From Betaproteobacteria bacterium (lineage in GTDB: Bacteria > Pseudomonadota > Gammaproteobacteria > Burkholderiales > SG8-41), in NCBI GenBank assembly GCA_016199545.1, contig JACQGN010000009.1, positions 1 to 46,461 of the forward strand: a DNA stretch of 46,461 nucleotides, read 5' to 3'. Below, in pieces: positions 37,925 to 46,461 of the stretch (positions within the stretch are counted from its first letter, which is position 1; each line of letters opens with the position of its first letter). A model generated the notes under the pieces. That model was not told the origin of the DNA, searched no databases, and was given only the letters and a program-made list of their open reading frames with translations. A program made the position numbers and the translations under genes.

Positions 37925-38905
37925 TCACAGCAAGTTCATTCCTGCGGATTTCACCAGCTTCGTCCACTTCGCGATGTCCGCCTTGATCGACGCGGCAAAC
38001 TCGTCCGGAGAGCTTGCGACCACTTCGAGGCCGTCCACAGCGAGCCGTTCCCTGATGTTCGGCGCGCGCAGTATGGCAGTGGCTTCCTTGTGCAGCCAGG
38101 TGATGATTCCCTGCGGAGTCCCCGTCGGCGCGAAGAGACCGTACCACTGCCCCGACTCGTAGCCGGGCACTCCCGCTTCCGCGATGGTCGGGAGGTCGGG
38201 CGCGGCGGCGGCACGGCGCGCGCTGGAGACGCCGAGTGCGCGAAGCTTGCCGGCGCGCACGTGCGGCATCAGGCTCGACATGCTGTCGGTCATCATCGCG
38301 ACCTGGCCGGCGATCAGATCGATGACCCCCAGCGAGCCGGACTTGTAGGGGACATGGGTCATGCGAATCTTTGCCATGCTTTCGAAGAGAGCTGCGGCCA
38401 GATGTCCGTTGGTTCCGATTCCACCTGAAGCATAGAGGACAGGATCCCCTTTGGCCGCGAGTGCCTTCGCGAGCGCGATCATTTCTCTCACCGAATTCAC
38501 GGGTACCGATGGATGCACGGTCATCAGGTTGGGCGTGGACACCCCCATCGTGATCGGCGCGAGGTCACGCGATGGGTCGTAAGGGATGCTCCGATAGATC
38601 GCCGGACTGATCGCGAACGAGGCCGTGGTCAGCAACAAGGTGTAGCCGTCGGGCTTGGCCTTGGCGGCGACCGCGGTGCCGATCGTGGCGCCGGCGCCCG
38701 GCCGATTGTCCACGACGAACTGATGTCCCGCGCGTTCGGAAAATTCTCTTGCGAGCAGGCGCGAAAAAGTGTCGAGCCCGCCGCCGGGCGCGACTGGCAC
38801 GATCACGCGCACCGGCTGGGCCGGATACTTGGGCTGTGCCAGAGCCGCAGGGAGCGCTGCGATCAGCATCATTCCGCTCGCAATCAGACGTATCGCGTGG
38901 TTCAT
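37925..38905 (-). CDS. Bug/TctC family substrate-binding protein
   Basis: 326 aa; signal peptide, YPAQPVRVIVPVAPGGGLDTFSR. Confidence 0.95.
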   Translation of the reverse strand: MNHAIRLIASGMMLIAALPAALAQPKYPAQPVRVIVPVAPGGGLDTFSRLLAREFSERAGHQFVVDNRPGAGATIGTAVAAKAKPDGYTLLLTTASFAISPAIYRSIPYDPSRDLAPITMGVSTPNLMTVHPSVPVNSVREMIALAKALAAKGDPVLYASGGIGTNGHLAAALFESMAKIRMTHVPYKSGSLGVIDLIAGQVAMMTDSMSSLMPHVRAGKLRALGVSSARRAAAAPDLPTIAEAGVPGYESGQWYGLFAPTGTPQGIITWLHKEATAILRAPNIRERLAVDGLEVVASSPDEFAASIKADIAKWTKLVKSAGMNLL

Positions 38906-38951
38906 CCCGTCCTCCGAACGTAACTCATGGATCCGCCCTTGCCTGGAAACC

Positions 38952-39162
38952 TCAGTAGATCGCCTGTTTTATGCGTTCCGGGTAGCCCTTGTCATGCTCG
39001 GCGGCGTCGATCGCCTTGTTGGTGATCTCTTCCTATGAACGCCCGATAGTGCTCGGAGATGTGATCGATCTCCTTGACTACGGCGGGGCCCACCGGCGCT
39101 CCGTACAGCGCCTCGAGCTCGTCGATGGTCGTGATCTGCCGTTCACCTGCCGCCGCGCTCAT
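38952..39162 (-). pseudogene. internally deleted pyridoxamine 5'-phosphate oxidase-family gene (N-terminal end joined to C-terminal end)
   Basis: MSAAAGERQITTIDELEALYGAPVGPAVVKEIDHISEHYRAFI then, in another frame, EEITNKAIDAAEHDKGYPERIKQAIY*. Confidence 0.55.
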
Positions 39163-39959
39163 GCGAAACCTCCAGACCGGCCTTTGAAAAAGGGAACCAC
39201 CGTATCCACGAACAATTGCGGTGTCGCCAGGTTCATGAAGTGCCCGGTATCGGCCAGCACGTACTTCGCGCCGTGGATGGCGTTGGCTACCCGTTGCGCC
39301 TTCTCGGGGGGACGCTGCGTGTCGTGCCTGGCGCCAATGACCAGTGTTGGCGCCTTGATCTTCGCGTATTCCGGCGTCAGATCCACTGCGATCATCATGC
39401 GGGCCGCGGCCGTAAACGAGGCTGGTGTATTGCAAACCCAGCGGGACTGGTAGCGCTGGAAACGTTCCCGGTCCAGCGCGCGCAGATTCTCGGGGTAGGA
39501 ACGATCGTGGCTCGCCTTCATGGCGGCGCGTATCCCTTCGCGCTCGACCAGGACAGCACGCTCCACGCTTGGCCCGCTGCGTGCGGCATTGCTGTCGATG
39601 TTGGGGCTCGCCAGGGCGAGCTTCGCAACCCGCCCGGGGTGACGCGCGGCAAACCCGACCGAAAAATCGGCACCCATCGCGCAACCAGCCACATGCACCG
39701 GCGCGGTGATTTGCAGAGCGTCGAGCAGTCCGGCCAGGTCCGCCACCACGGTCTCGAAGGTGAGTTCGCGCACCTTCTCCGAAAATCCGAAACCGCGCTG
39801 GTCGTAACGCAGAACGCGGAAATCCTTTTCCAGTCCGGGCAGTGCGTCCTCGTAACTTTCGAGGCACCCGCCGGCTTCATGAATCAAAACCAGCGTCTCT
39901 GTTCCCGATCCGCTCAGTTCGTACCGCAGGCTCGCGCCGTTCGCTTCGATCCAGGGCAT
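39159..39959 (-). CDS. alpha/beta hydrolase
   Basis: 266 aa from MPWIEANGASLRYE; ETLVLIHEAGG, VLRYDQRGFGFSE, HVAGCAMGADFSVGFAARHP. Confidence 0.92.
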   Translation of the reverse strand: MPWIEANGASLRYELSGSGTETLVLIHEAGGCLESYEDALPGLEKDFRVLRYDQRGFGFSEKVRELTFETVVADLAGLLDALQITAPVHVAGCAMGADFSVGFAARHPGRVAKLALASPNIDSNAARSGPSVERAVLVEREGIRAAMKASHDRSYPENLRALDRERFQRYQSRWVCNTPASFTAAARMMIAVDLTPEYAKIKAPTLVIGARHDTQRPPEKAQRVANAIHGAKYVLADTGHFMNLATPQLFVDTVVPFFKGRSGGFA

Positions 39960-39976
39960 CGCAAATCCCTGCGATC

Positions 39977-42262
39977 CTAGCCCCGTTGTTCCGCGTCGAG
40001 CGCGGCGAGCACCTTCGGCGGCGACATCGGCAGCTCGGTCAGACGCCGGCCGATCGCGTTTTCGATCGCGTTGGCGATCGCCGCCATCGGCGGAACGATA
40101 TTGGCCTCCGCCACCCCTTTTACGCCGTACGGGTGATTCGGGTTCGGCACCTCCACCACGATCGTCTCGATCATGGGGAGATCGGATGCGACCGGGATGC
40201 GGTAGTCGAGAAATCCCGGGTTCTCCAGTTTTCCGTTCCGGTCGTAGATGTATTCCTCGTTCAGCGCCCAGCCTATTCCCTGCACGACGCCGCCCTGGAT
40301 CTGCCCCTCGACGTATTTCGGATGAACGGCGCGGCCCGCGTCCTGCGCGGCGACGTAGCGCAGGATCTTCACCTGTCCGGTCTCGGGGTCGACCTCCACG
40401 TCGCAAAACTGGGCGGCGAAGCCAGGCCCCTGGCCGTCCGCGTTGATGGCGGAAGCCGCTACGATCGGCCCGCCGGTCGCGGTGCGCTTGGACGCGATAT
40501 CCTTGAACGAAAGCGGCGGGAACTCGCCGGCCCGCTTGCCCGCGGGCCGGGCGAATCCGTCCTCCCAGATCACATCCTCGACATCGATCTTCCAGATCTT
40601 TGCGGCCCGTGCGCACATTTCAGCGATCACCTTATTGCATGCGCCGATCACGGCGCGGCCGGTCGCGTAGGTTACGCGCGAGCCGCCGGTGGCCTGCGTG
40701 TAGCCGACCGAATTGGTGTCGGCGATGATTGGCCTCACCCTTTCGTATTCGATCCCCAGCGTCTCGGCCGCCATCTGGGCCGTCGAAGCGCGCGAGCCGC
40801 CGATATCCGGGCTGCCGGTCGCGACGACCGCCGAGCCGTCTTCGTTGACGTGCACGGTCGCGCTCGATTCGCCACCGCCGTTGAACCAGTAGCCCACGGC
40901 CATGCCGCGACCCTGGTTCTTCCCGAGCGGTTTGGTGTAGCCCGGATGCCGCTGCAGCGCCTGCAGGGTTTCGGCAAAGCCTTCATGCGCGATTTTCGCC
41001 CCGTAGACCAACTGCGTTCCCGGTTTGGCGATGTTCTTCAGCCGGAACTGCAGGGGGTCCATGCCGATCTTCTTCGCCGCCGCGTCCATGGTGCTCTCCA
41101 CGGCGTAAGCCGAGATTGGCGAGCCGGGAGCGCGGTAAGCGACCGTCTTCGGGCGATTGCACACCACGTCGTAGCCGATGGTGCGCACGTTCGGAATGTC
41201 GTACGGCGCGAAGCCGCACATCAAGCCGTTCATGACCGGTGAGGTCGGGAAGGCGCCTGCCTGATACTTCATCAAGGCATCGGCGGCGACGATATCGCCG
41301 TCCTTCATGACGCCGATCTTGATCGTCATCGACGCGCCGGAGGTCGGCCCGGTGCCCCTGAACACTTCCTCCCGGCTCATCATGATCTTCACAGGATGGC
41401 CGGACTTGCGGGACAACGTGACGGCCACCGGCTCGACATACACGACGGTCTTGCCGCCGAAGGCGCCGCCGATCTCGGCGGCATGCACGCGCAGGTCGGC
41501 GGTCTTGATGCCGAGGAGCCTGCACACCATGGTGCGCACCACGAAGTGTCCCTGGCTCGAAACCCAGAGCTCGACCTGCCCGTCGGCGTCGGTGCGCGCG
41601 AGCGTTGCGTGCGGCTCGATGTAGCCCTGGTGCACCGGCTTCGTCTTGAAGCTCAACTCGACTATTTCGTCGGCCGCTGCGAAGCCCGCCGCGATGTCGC
41701 CCATCTTGTACTCGATCCGCTTCGAGACGTTCGAGGGCTCCTTCGGCGGGGGATCGATGCCGCGGGTGATCATGTCCTCGAACAGCAGCGGCGCTTCAGG
41801 CTTCATCGCCTCATCGACGTCGATGACGTGCGGCAGCACCTCGTAGTCGACCTCGATCAGCTTGAGCGCCTCTTCGGCGATGGCCGGGGTGGTCGCGGCG
41901 ACGGCGGCGACGGCGTGGCCCTCGTAGAGCACTTTCTCGCGCGCCATGATGTTGCGCGTCATGTGCCAGAAATTCACGGCGACGCGCTCGGGGCCGACGT
42001 ACTCGAACTTCTGCTCAGGGAGGTCCGCGGAGGTCATCACGGCCTTCACGCCCGGCAACGCCTGCGCTTTCGAAGTGTCGATGGAGCGGATGCGCGCATG
42101 CGCGTGCGGCGAGCGCAGAATTTTTCCCCACAACATGCCGGGGAGGCTGAAGTCCGCGCCGTATTGTGCGAGCCCCGTCACCTTCGGCACGCCATCGGGC
42201 CGCACCGGACTCGTGCCGACGACTTTCAGTTCCTTTTCGGGATGAACGATCACGCTAGCCAT
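39977..42262 (-). CDS. xanthine dehydrogenase family protein, molybdopterin-binding subunit
   Basis: 761 aa; EIGGAFGGKTVVYVEPVAVTLSRKSG, VAYRAPGSPISAYAVES. Confidence 0.95.
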   Translation of the reverse strand: MASVIVHPEKELKVVGTSPVRPDGVPKVTGLAQYGADFSLPGMLWGKILRSPHAHARIRSIDTSKAQALPGVKAVMTSADLPEQKFEYVGPERVAVNFWHMTRNIMAREKVLYEGHAVAAVAATTPAIAEEALKLIEVDYEVLPHVIDVDEAMKPEAPLLFEDMITRGIDPPPKEPSNVSKRIEYKMGDIAAGFAAADEIVELSFKTKPVHQGYIEPHATLARTDADGQVELWVSSQGHFVVRTMVCRLLGIKTADLRVHAAEIGGAFGGKTVVYVEPVAVTLSRKSGHPVKIMMSREEVFRGTGPTSGASMTIKIGVMKDGDIVAADALMKYQAGAFPTSPVMNGLMCGFAPYDIPNVRTIGYDVVCNRPKTVAYRAPGSPISAYAVESTMDAAAKKIGMDPLQFRLKNIAKPGTQLVYGAKIAHEGFAETLQALQRHPGYTKPLGKNQGRGMAVGYWFNGGGESSATVHVNEDGSAVVATGSPDIGGSRASTAQMAAETLGIEYERVRPIIADTNSVGYTQATGGSRVTYATGRAVIGACNKVIAEMCARAAKIWKIDVEDVIWEDGFARPAGKRAGEFPPLSFKDIASKRTATGGPIVAASAINADGQGPGFAAQFCDVEVDPETGQVKILRYVAAQDAGRAVHPKYVEGQIQGGVVQGIGWALNEEYIYDRNGKLENPGFLDYRIPVASDLPMIETIVVEVPNPNHPYGVKGVAEANIVPPMAAIANAIENAIGRRLTELPMSPPKVLAALDAEQRG

Positions 42263-42265
42263 GGC

Positions 42266-42742
42266 TTAAGCCCTCCGCATTTCGCTGGCGGCATCGAGCA
42301 CCGCCTCGATGATCTTGTTGTACCCGGTACAGCGGCACAGGTTGCCCGCCAGCCAGTAGCGCACCTGTTCCTCGGTCGGATCGGGATTGCGCTCCAGCAG
42401 CGACTTCGCTGCGACCAGAACCCCCGGCGTGCAGACGCCGCATTGGAGCGCGGCATGCTCCAGGAACTTGCGCTGCAGCGGGTGCAGCTTCTCGCCGTCG
42501 GCCATGCCCTCGATCGTCTGGATCGACTTCCCCTGCATCTCGGCGCCGAGAATCAGGCACGAGCACATCAGCCGCCCATCGACCGTCACGCTGCAGGCGC
42601 CGCAGTCGCCCGTGCCACACCCTTCCTTGGTGCCGGTCAAGTGCAATTCGTCGCGCAGGATCTGGAGCAGCGTCTGGCGCGTTTCGCAAAGAAACTCGAC
42701 CGCATTGCCATTGAGTGTTGCCGTTACATGAACTTTGGCCAT
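42266..42742 (-). CDS. (2Fe-2S)-binding protein, molybdenum hydroxylase small subunit
   Basis: 158 aa; GTKEGCGTGDCGACSVTVDGRLMCSC, QCGVCTPGVLVAAKSLL, GNLCRCTGYNKIIEAV. Confidence 0.97.
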   Translation of the reverse strand: MAKVHVTATLNGNAVEFLCETRQTLLQILRDELHLTGTKEGCGTGDCGACSVTVDGRLMCSCLILGAEMQGKSIQTIEGMADGEKLHPLQRKFLEHAALQCGVCTPGVLVAAKSLLERNPDPTEEQVRYWLAGNLCRCTGYNKIIEAVLDAASEMRRA

Positions 42743-43614
42743 CAGTTTTTCCTCCGCGCCCGATCGAGCGCAATTTGAGCGGCGCGCCGTGCCATCACGC
42801 CGGCAACCTTGATCCGGTATTCCTTCGTTCCGCGCTTGTCGTCGATCGGCCGGCAGGCTGCGCTCACGGCCGCGGCCATGCGCTGGAGCGCTTCCGCATC
42901 GACTTTGGTGCCGATCAGGGCGGCGGCGGCTTCGCGCACCAGCAACGCGCGCTCGGCCACTGCGCCTATGCAGACCCGCGCCTGGCTGCAGACACCCGCT
43001 TCGTCCAGCGTAAGGTTGATCCCCGCGCCGACGACCGCAATGTCCATCTCGGTGCGCGGGATGAAGCGAAGATAGGCATCGCCCGAACGCGGCGGGCGCC
43101 GTGGCAGCAGGAACGACGCGACGATCTCGCCCCTGACGAGCGAAGTCTTGCCCGGTCCGGTGGCGATATCCTCGACCGGCACCTCGCGTCTGCCGTTGGA
43201 CCCGACAACGCTGACGGTCGCTCCGGCGGCGATCAGCGCCGGAACGGTGTCCGCAGCCGGCGAGGCATTGCACAGATTGCCGCCCGCGGTCGCGCGTCCT
43301 CTCACCTGGATCGATCCGATCAGGTTCGCTCCGTCAATCACGCCAGGCCATGCCTTCGCGAACGCCTCATGTTCGACCAGCTCCATGCACGGAACGGCCG
43401 CTCCGAACCGAAACACGCCGTTGTCGGCAACAATCGAGGTCATCTCGGGGATGCCCTTGATGTCGACCAGCAGCTCGGGATCAACGCGGCCGCCGCGCAT
43501 CTGGATCAGCAGGTCCGTGCCGCCGGCCAGCACTCTCGCCTGCCCGCTGGCGCCCGCGAGCAGGGAAACCGCCGCCGCCAGTGTCTTTGGCGCCTCATAA
43601 CGCATTTCATGCAT
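42742..43614 (-). CDS. FAD-binding subunit of xanthine dehydrogenase family
   Basis: 290 aa from MHEMRYEAPK; ARVLAGGTDLLIQMRGGR, GGNLCNASPAADTVPAL; 1-nt TGATG overlap with the 2Fe-2S gene. Confidence 0.96.
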   Translation of the reverse strand: MHEMRYEAPKTLAAAVSLLAGASGQARVLAGGTDLLIQMRGGRVDPELLVDIKGIPEMTSIVADNGVFRFGAAVPCMELVEHEAFAKAWPGVIDGANLIGSIQVRGRATAGGNLCNASPAADTVPALIAAGATVSVVGSNGRREVPVEDIATGPGKTSLVRGEIVASFLLPRRPPRSGDAYLRFIPRTEMDIAVVGAGINLTLDEAGVCSQARVCIGAVAERALLVREAAAALIGTKVDAEALQRMAAAVSAACRPIDDKRGTKEYRIKVAGVMARRAAQIALDRARRKN

Positions 43615-43745
43615 AATTGCTCCCCCCGTTCGGGTGCGACTCCTGTGCAACTCAGCTACCCCCATTATGCCTTATGCTAGCCACCTTCTGACGATCGGCA
43701 TCGCTCCGTGGGCCAATTGCCCGGGCGGTGCCAAAAGAAGCCACA

Positions 43746-43942
43746 AGGAGTTTGTCGGACTGAGCCCCGACAAACTCCTTATGCAAAACTGGTACCGGAG
43801 AAGTGCGAGACAATGGAAGAGAATAGGTGACGCCACATACGCTTTCCCTCAAGTTCGACCGCTTCGAGTGGTTTTATGATGAACGGCCAGCCAGTTTTGC
43901 GTATAGCAGCCTGTGCGGGCTGTCAAGACCGACAGGCTGCTA
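43746..43942 (-). repeat. 197-bp double-hairpin dispersed element, copy 2 (inverted relative to copy 1)
   Basis: aggagtttgtcggactgagccccgacaaactcct ... tagcagcctgtgcgggctgtcaagaccgacaggctgcta; same length and shared core with copy 1. Confidence 0.85.
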
Positions 43943-43960
43943 GAGGGGAGACCTGAGACC

Positions 43961-45193
43961 ATGAGTTCCGCAGCGTTCGATTTCGTGCCGCTTTTGCCCG
44001 CAGGGCTGCCGCCGCCGGCGGCGCGCTGGACCGGGCGCGTCAAGTACGATTTCACCGGCGGCAACAATGACGCCGACGGGCTGCCGCTCGAGGGGCTGAT
44101 CGCGGCCGCCGATGCAGTGCTCAGACGCGAGGGACGCACGCTCTCGACCTATGGGCTGGCGAGCGGCCCGCAGGGCTACCGGCGGCTCCGCGAGTTCCTC
44201 GTCGCCAAGCTCAAGGCCGATGCGGGCATTGCCTGCGGGGCCGACGACATCCTGATCACGTCGGGCTCGCTGCAGGCGATAGACCTGGTCAACGGCACGC
44301 TGCTCGCGCGCGGCGACACCGTCGTCATCGAGCAGGACTGCTACCAGGGCTCGATCAACCGGCTCACCCGGCTCGGCGTCACCCTGGTCGGCATCCCGCT
44401 CGACCGCGACGGCATGCGGCTCGACGCGCTCTCGAGCGCGCTCGACGATCTCAAGCGCAAGGGCATTCGGCCGAAATACATCTACACCATTCCGACCGTG
44501 CAGAACCCCACCGGCACCATCCTGCCCGTGGAACGGCGTGAGGCAATGCTGCGGCTGTCGGAGGCGCATGGCGTGCCGATCTTCGAGGACGACTGCTATT
44601 GCGACCTGATCTGGTCGGGGGAGCGCCCGCCCGCGCTCTACGCCATGAGCAAGCGCGGCGGAGTGATCCACATCGGCTCGTTCTCGAAGTCGATCGCGCC
44701 GGCGCTGCGGGTCGGCTACATCGTGGCGCCCTGGGACGTGATGTCGCGCATGCTCGCGTTGAAGACCGACGCCGGCACCGGCGCGCTGGAGCAGATGGTG
44801 CTGGCGGAGTATTGCGCGACGCATTTCTCCAGGCACGTTCCCGCGCTGCGGCGGAGCCTGCGCGCCAAGCTCGAGACGCTGATGGAATCGCTCAACGAGC
44901 ACTTCGGAACGGCGGTGGAGTTCGACGATCCCAAGGGCGGCATTTTCCTCTGGGTCAAGCTTCCCGACGGCGTGGACACGATGAAGCTCTACGAGCCGGC
45001 GCTCGCGGCGGGCGTCGCGATCAATCCGGGGCCCCAGTGGTCGGTGAACCAGGGCCACGCCCGCAGCCGGATGCGGCTGTGCTTCGCGAGCCCGAGCCAC
45101 GAGGAAATCCACCAGGGCGTGGCAGCGCTGGCCGATGTCTGCCGCCGCGAGTTCGGCGTGCCCGCTAGCAGCCTGTCGGACTTGAAGACGTGA
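43961..45193 (+). CDS. PLP-dependent aminotransferase, class I/II (MocR/2-aminoadipate type)
   Basis: YIYTIPTVQNPTGTILPVERREAML, IFEDDCYCDLIW, HIGSFSKSIAPALRVGYIVAP. Confidence 0.95.
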   Translation: MSSAAFDFVPLLPAGLPPPAARWTGRVKYDFTGGNNDADGLPLEGLIAAADAVLRREGRTLSTYGLASGPQGYRRLREFLVAKLKADAGIACGADDILITSGSLQAIDLVNGTLLARGDTVVIEQDCYQGSINRLTRLGVTLVGIPLDRDGMRLDALSSALDDLKRKGIRPKYIYTIPTVQNPTGTILPVERREAMLRLSEAHGVPIFEDDCYCDLIWSGERPPALYAMSKRGGVIHIGSFSKSIAPALRVGYIVAPWDVMSRMLALKTDAGTGALEQMVLAEYCATHFSRHVPALRRSLRAKLETLMESLNEHFGTAVEFDDPKGGIFLWVKLPDGVDTMKLYEPALAAGVAINPGPQWSVNQGHARSRMRLCFASPSHEEIHQGVAALADVCRREFGVPASSLSDLKT

Positions 45194-45203
45194 CAGGCTG
45201 CTA
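45166..45203 (+). repeat. single hairpin related to the left end of the 197-bp element; overlaps gene 3' end
   Basis: tagcagcctgtcggacttgaagacgtgacaggctgcta. Confidence 0.85.
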
Positions 45204-45301
45204 AACGTCGATCGCGCGCGGTAGCGGCGATCCGTAGCCGCCGGCGCCGGGCTTCGGCTATGATCTCGCGGAATATCTGACCTGTCGTGGAGGAAGCACT
45301 C

Positions 45302-46351
45302 ATGCCCGATACCATTCGCATCGGCGTCGTCGGCGCCGGCGCCAATACGCGCCGGCACCACATCCCCAACCTGAAAAAGATCGAGGGCGTCGAGATCGCG
45401 TCGGTCGTGAACCGCTCGCGGGCCTCGTCGGAAAAAGTGGCCAAGGAATTCGGCATTCCGCGCGTGCACGACACCTGGCAGGATCTCGTGAGCGACAATG
45501 GCATCGACGCAGTCGTCATCGGCACCTGGCCCTACCTGCACTGCCCGGTGACACTCGCGGCGCTCGCGGCCGGGAAGCACGTCCTCACCGAGGCGCGCAT
45601 CGCGATGAACGCGGCCGAAGCGCGGCAGATGCTCGCCGCCTCGCGTGTGCGTCCGCACCTCGTGACCCAGGTCGTCCCGGGTCCCGCCACGTTCGCGGCC
45701 GACCCGATGGTGATGCATCTGTTGGCCGACGGTTACATCGGCGAGCTGCAGTCGATGGACCTGCGCGTCCCAGCCGGGTTTCTGAACCGCGATGCGCCGC
45801 TGCACTGGCGGATGAACCGCGACTACTCGGGCCTGAACATCCTGTCGATGGGCATCTGGTACGAGTGCATCTCGCGCTGGGTAGGACCGGCGACGGCGGT
45901 CATGGCCCGCACCAGGGTGGCGGTCCCGTACCGCATGGACCAGGAGCGCGGAGAGCGCCGCTCGATCGCGGTGCCCGACCACGTCGAGGTACTGGCCGAT
46001 CTTGCGAACGGCGCCATCGCCCGGCTGCACTGGAGTTCGGTCGCGGGTTTCATGCCCGGGCCCGAGGTCTCGCTCTATGGCAGCGAGGGCACGCTGCGCC
46101 TGGAAATGCGCGGGCGCGACAACGCGTTTCTTTCGGGCGGCCGGCGGGGGGACAAGGAAATGGCCCAGATCGCCATCCCGGAGGAAAAGACCTACCGCTG
46201 GCGGGTGGAAGAGGAATTCATCAGCGCGATCCGGGGGAAAGAGCCGATCCGTCGAACGTCGTTCCTCGACGCCGTGAACTACATGGACTTCACGGAAGCG
46301 GTTCACATCTCGAGCCGCGAAGGACGGCGCGTCTATCTGCCCCTCGCCTAG
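45302..46351 (+). CDS. Gfo/Idh/MocA family oxidoreductase
   Basis: 349 aa from MPDTIRIGVVGAGANTRRHHIPNLKKIEGVEIASVVNRS; GIDAVVIGTWPYLHCPVTLAALAAGKHVLTE. Confidence 0.93.
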   Translation: MPDTIRIGVVGAGANTRRHHIPNLKKIEGVEIASVVNRSRASSEKVAKEFGIPRVHDTWQDLVSDNGIDAVVIGTWPYLHCPVTLAALAAGKHVLTEARIAMNAAEARQMLAASRVRPHLVTQVVPGPATFAADPMVMHLLADGYIGELQSMDLRVPAGFLNRDAPLHWRMNRDYSGLNILSMGIWYECISRWVGPATAVMARTRVAVPYRMDQERGERRSIAVPDHVEVLADLANGAIARLHWSSVAGFMPGPEVSLYGSEGTLRLEMRGRDNAFLSGGRRGDKEMAQIAIPEEKTYRWRVEEEFISAIRGKEPIRRTSFLDAVNYMDFTEAVHISSREGRRVYLPLA

Positions 46352-46386
46352 CAGCCTGTCGGACTTAAAGCTCCGACAGGCTGCTA
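46349..46386 (+). repeat. hairpin of the same family; its first three bases are the stop codon of the Gfo/Idh gene
   Basis: tagcagcctgtcggacttaaagctccgacaggctgcta followed by atgcaaaaccg as in copy 1. Confidence 0.85.
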
Positions 46387-46461
46387 AATGCAAAACCGCC
46401 CGCAGATTTGCAACGGAACGGTGCGAAAAGAACTGTTTTGGCCGTCGCCAAGGCACGGACC

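Noticed and set aside
1-46461. CRISPR arrays, rRNA or tRNA genes
   Set aside because: No regularly spaced short repeats and no tRNA/rRNA-like sequence was recognised by eye; a tRNAscan/CRISPR search would be needed to be certain.

Overview
GC-rich proteobacterial chromosome segment; gene content suggests a Burkholderiales-like betaproteobacterium (inference). Most of it is ordinary catabolic accessory DNA: two molybdenum-hydroxylase loci, four Bug/TctC solute-binding genes (one a pseudogene) with one TctBA pair, CaiB/BaiF CoA-transferases, a GMC oxidoreductase with a gluconate-DH subunit-3-like partner, an FMN-dependent hydroxyacid oxidase, a GST, a MocR/class I-type aminotransferase and a Gfo/Idh oxidoreductase. 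Two accessory regions stand out. (A) About 6.7-17.15 kb holds a tight seven-gene minus-strand operon: gluzincin metallopeptidase, ComEC-like MBL-fold protein, two translationally coupled lipoproteins (one 1333 aa), an orphan 155 aa protein, an S8 subtilase without an obvious signal peptide, and a small propeptide-inhibitor-like protein. It is bracketed by a direct double-hairpin repeat, a truncated REP-associated transposase (RAYT) remnant and duplicated gene-end scars. I consider it the best candidate for an undescribed system. (B) About 24.8-28.7 kb holds an RHH regulator plus an XamI-like (GTCGAC) restriction-modification unit. Its endonuclease has an in-frame amber codon, and its promoter spacer contains two GTCGAC sites. 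A 197-bp double-hairpin element occurs twice in opposite orientation 38 kb apart, and related single hairpins supply the stop codons of two genes. All calls come from reading the sequence and supplied ORFs; no searches were run.
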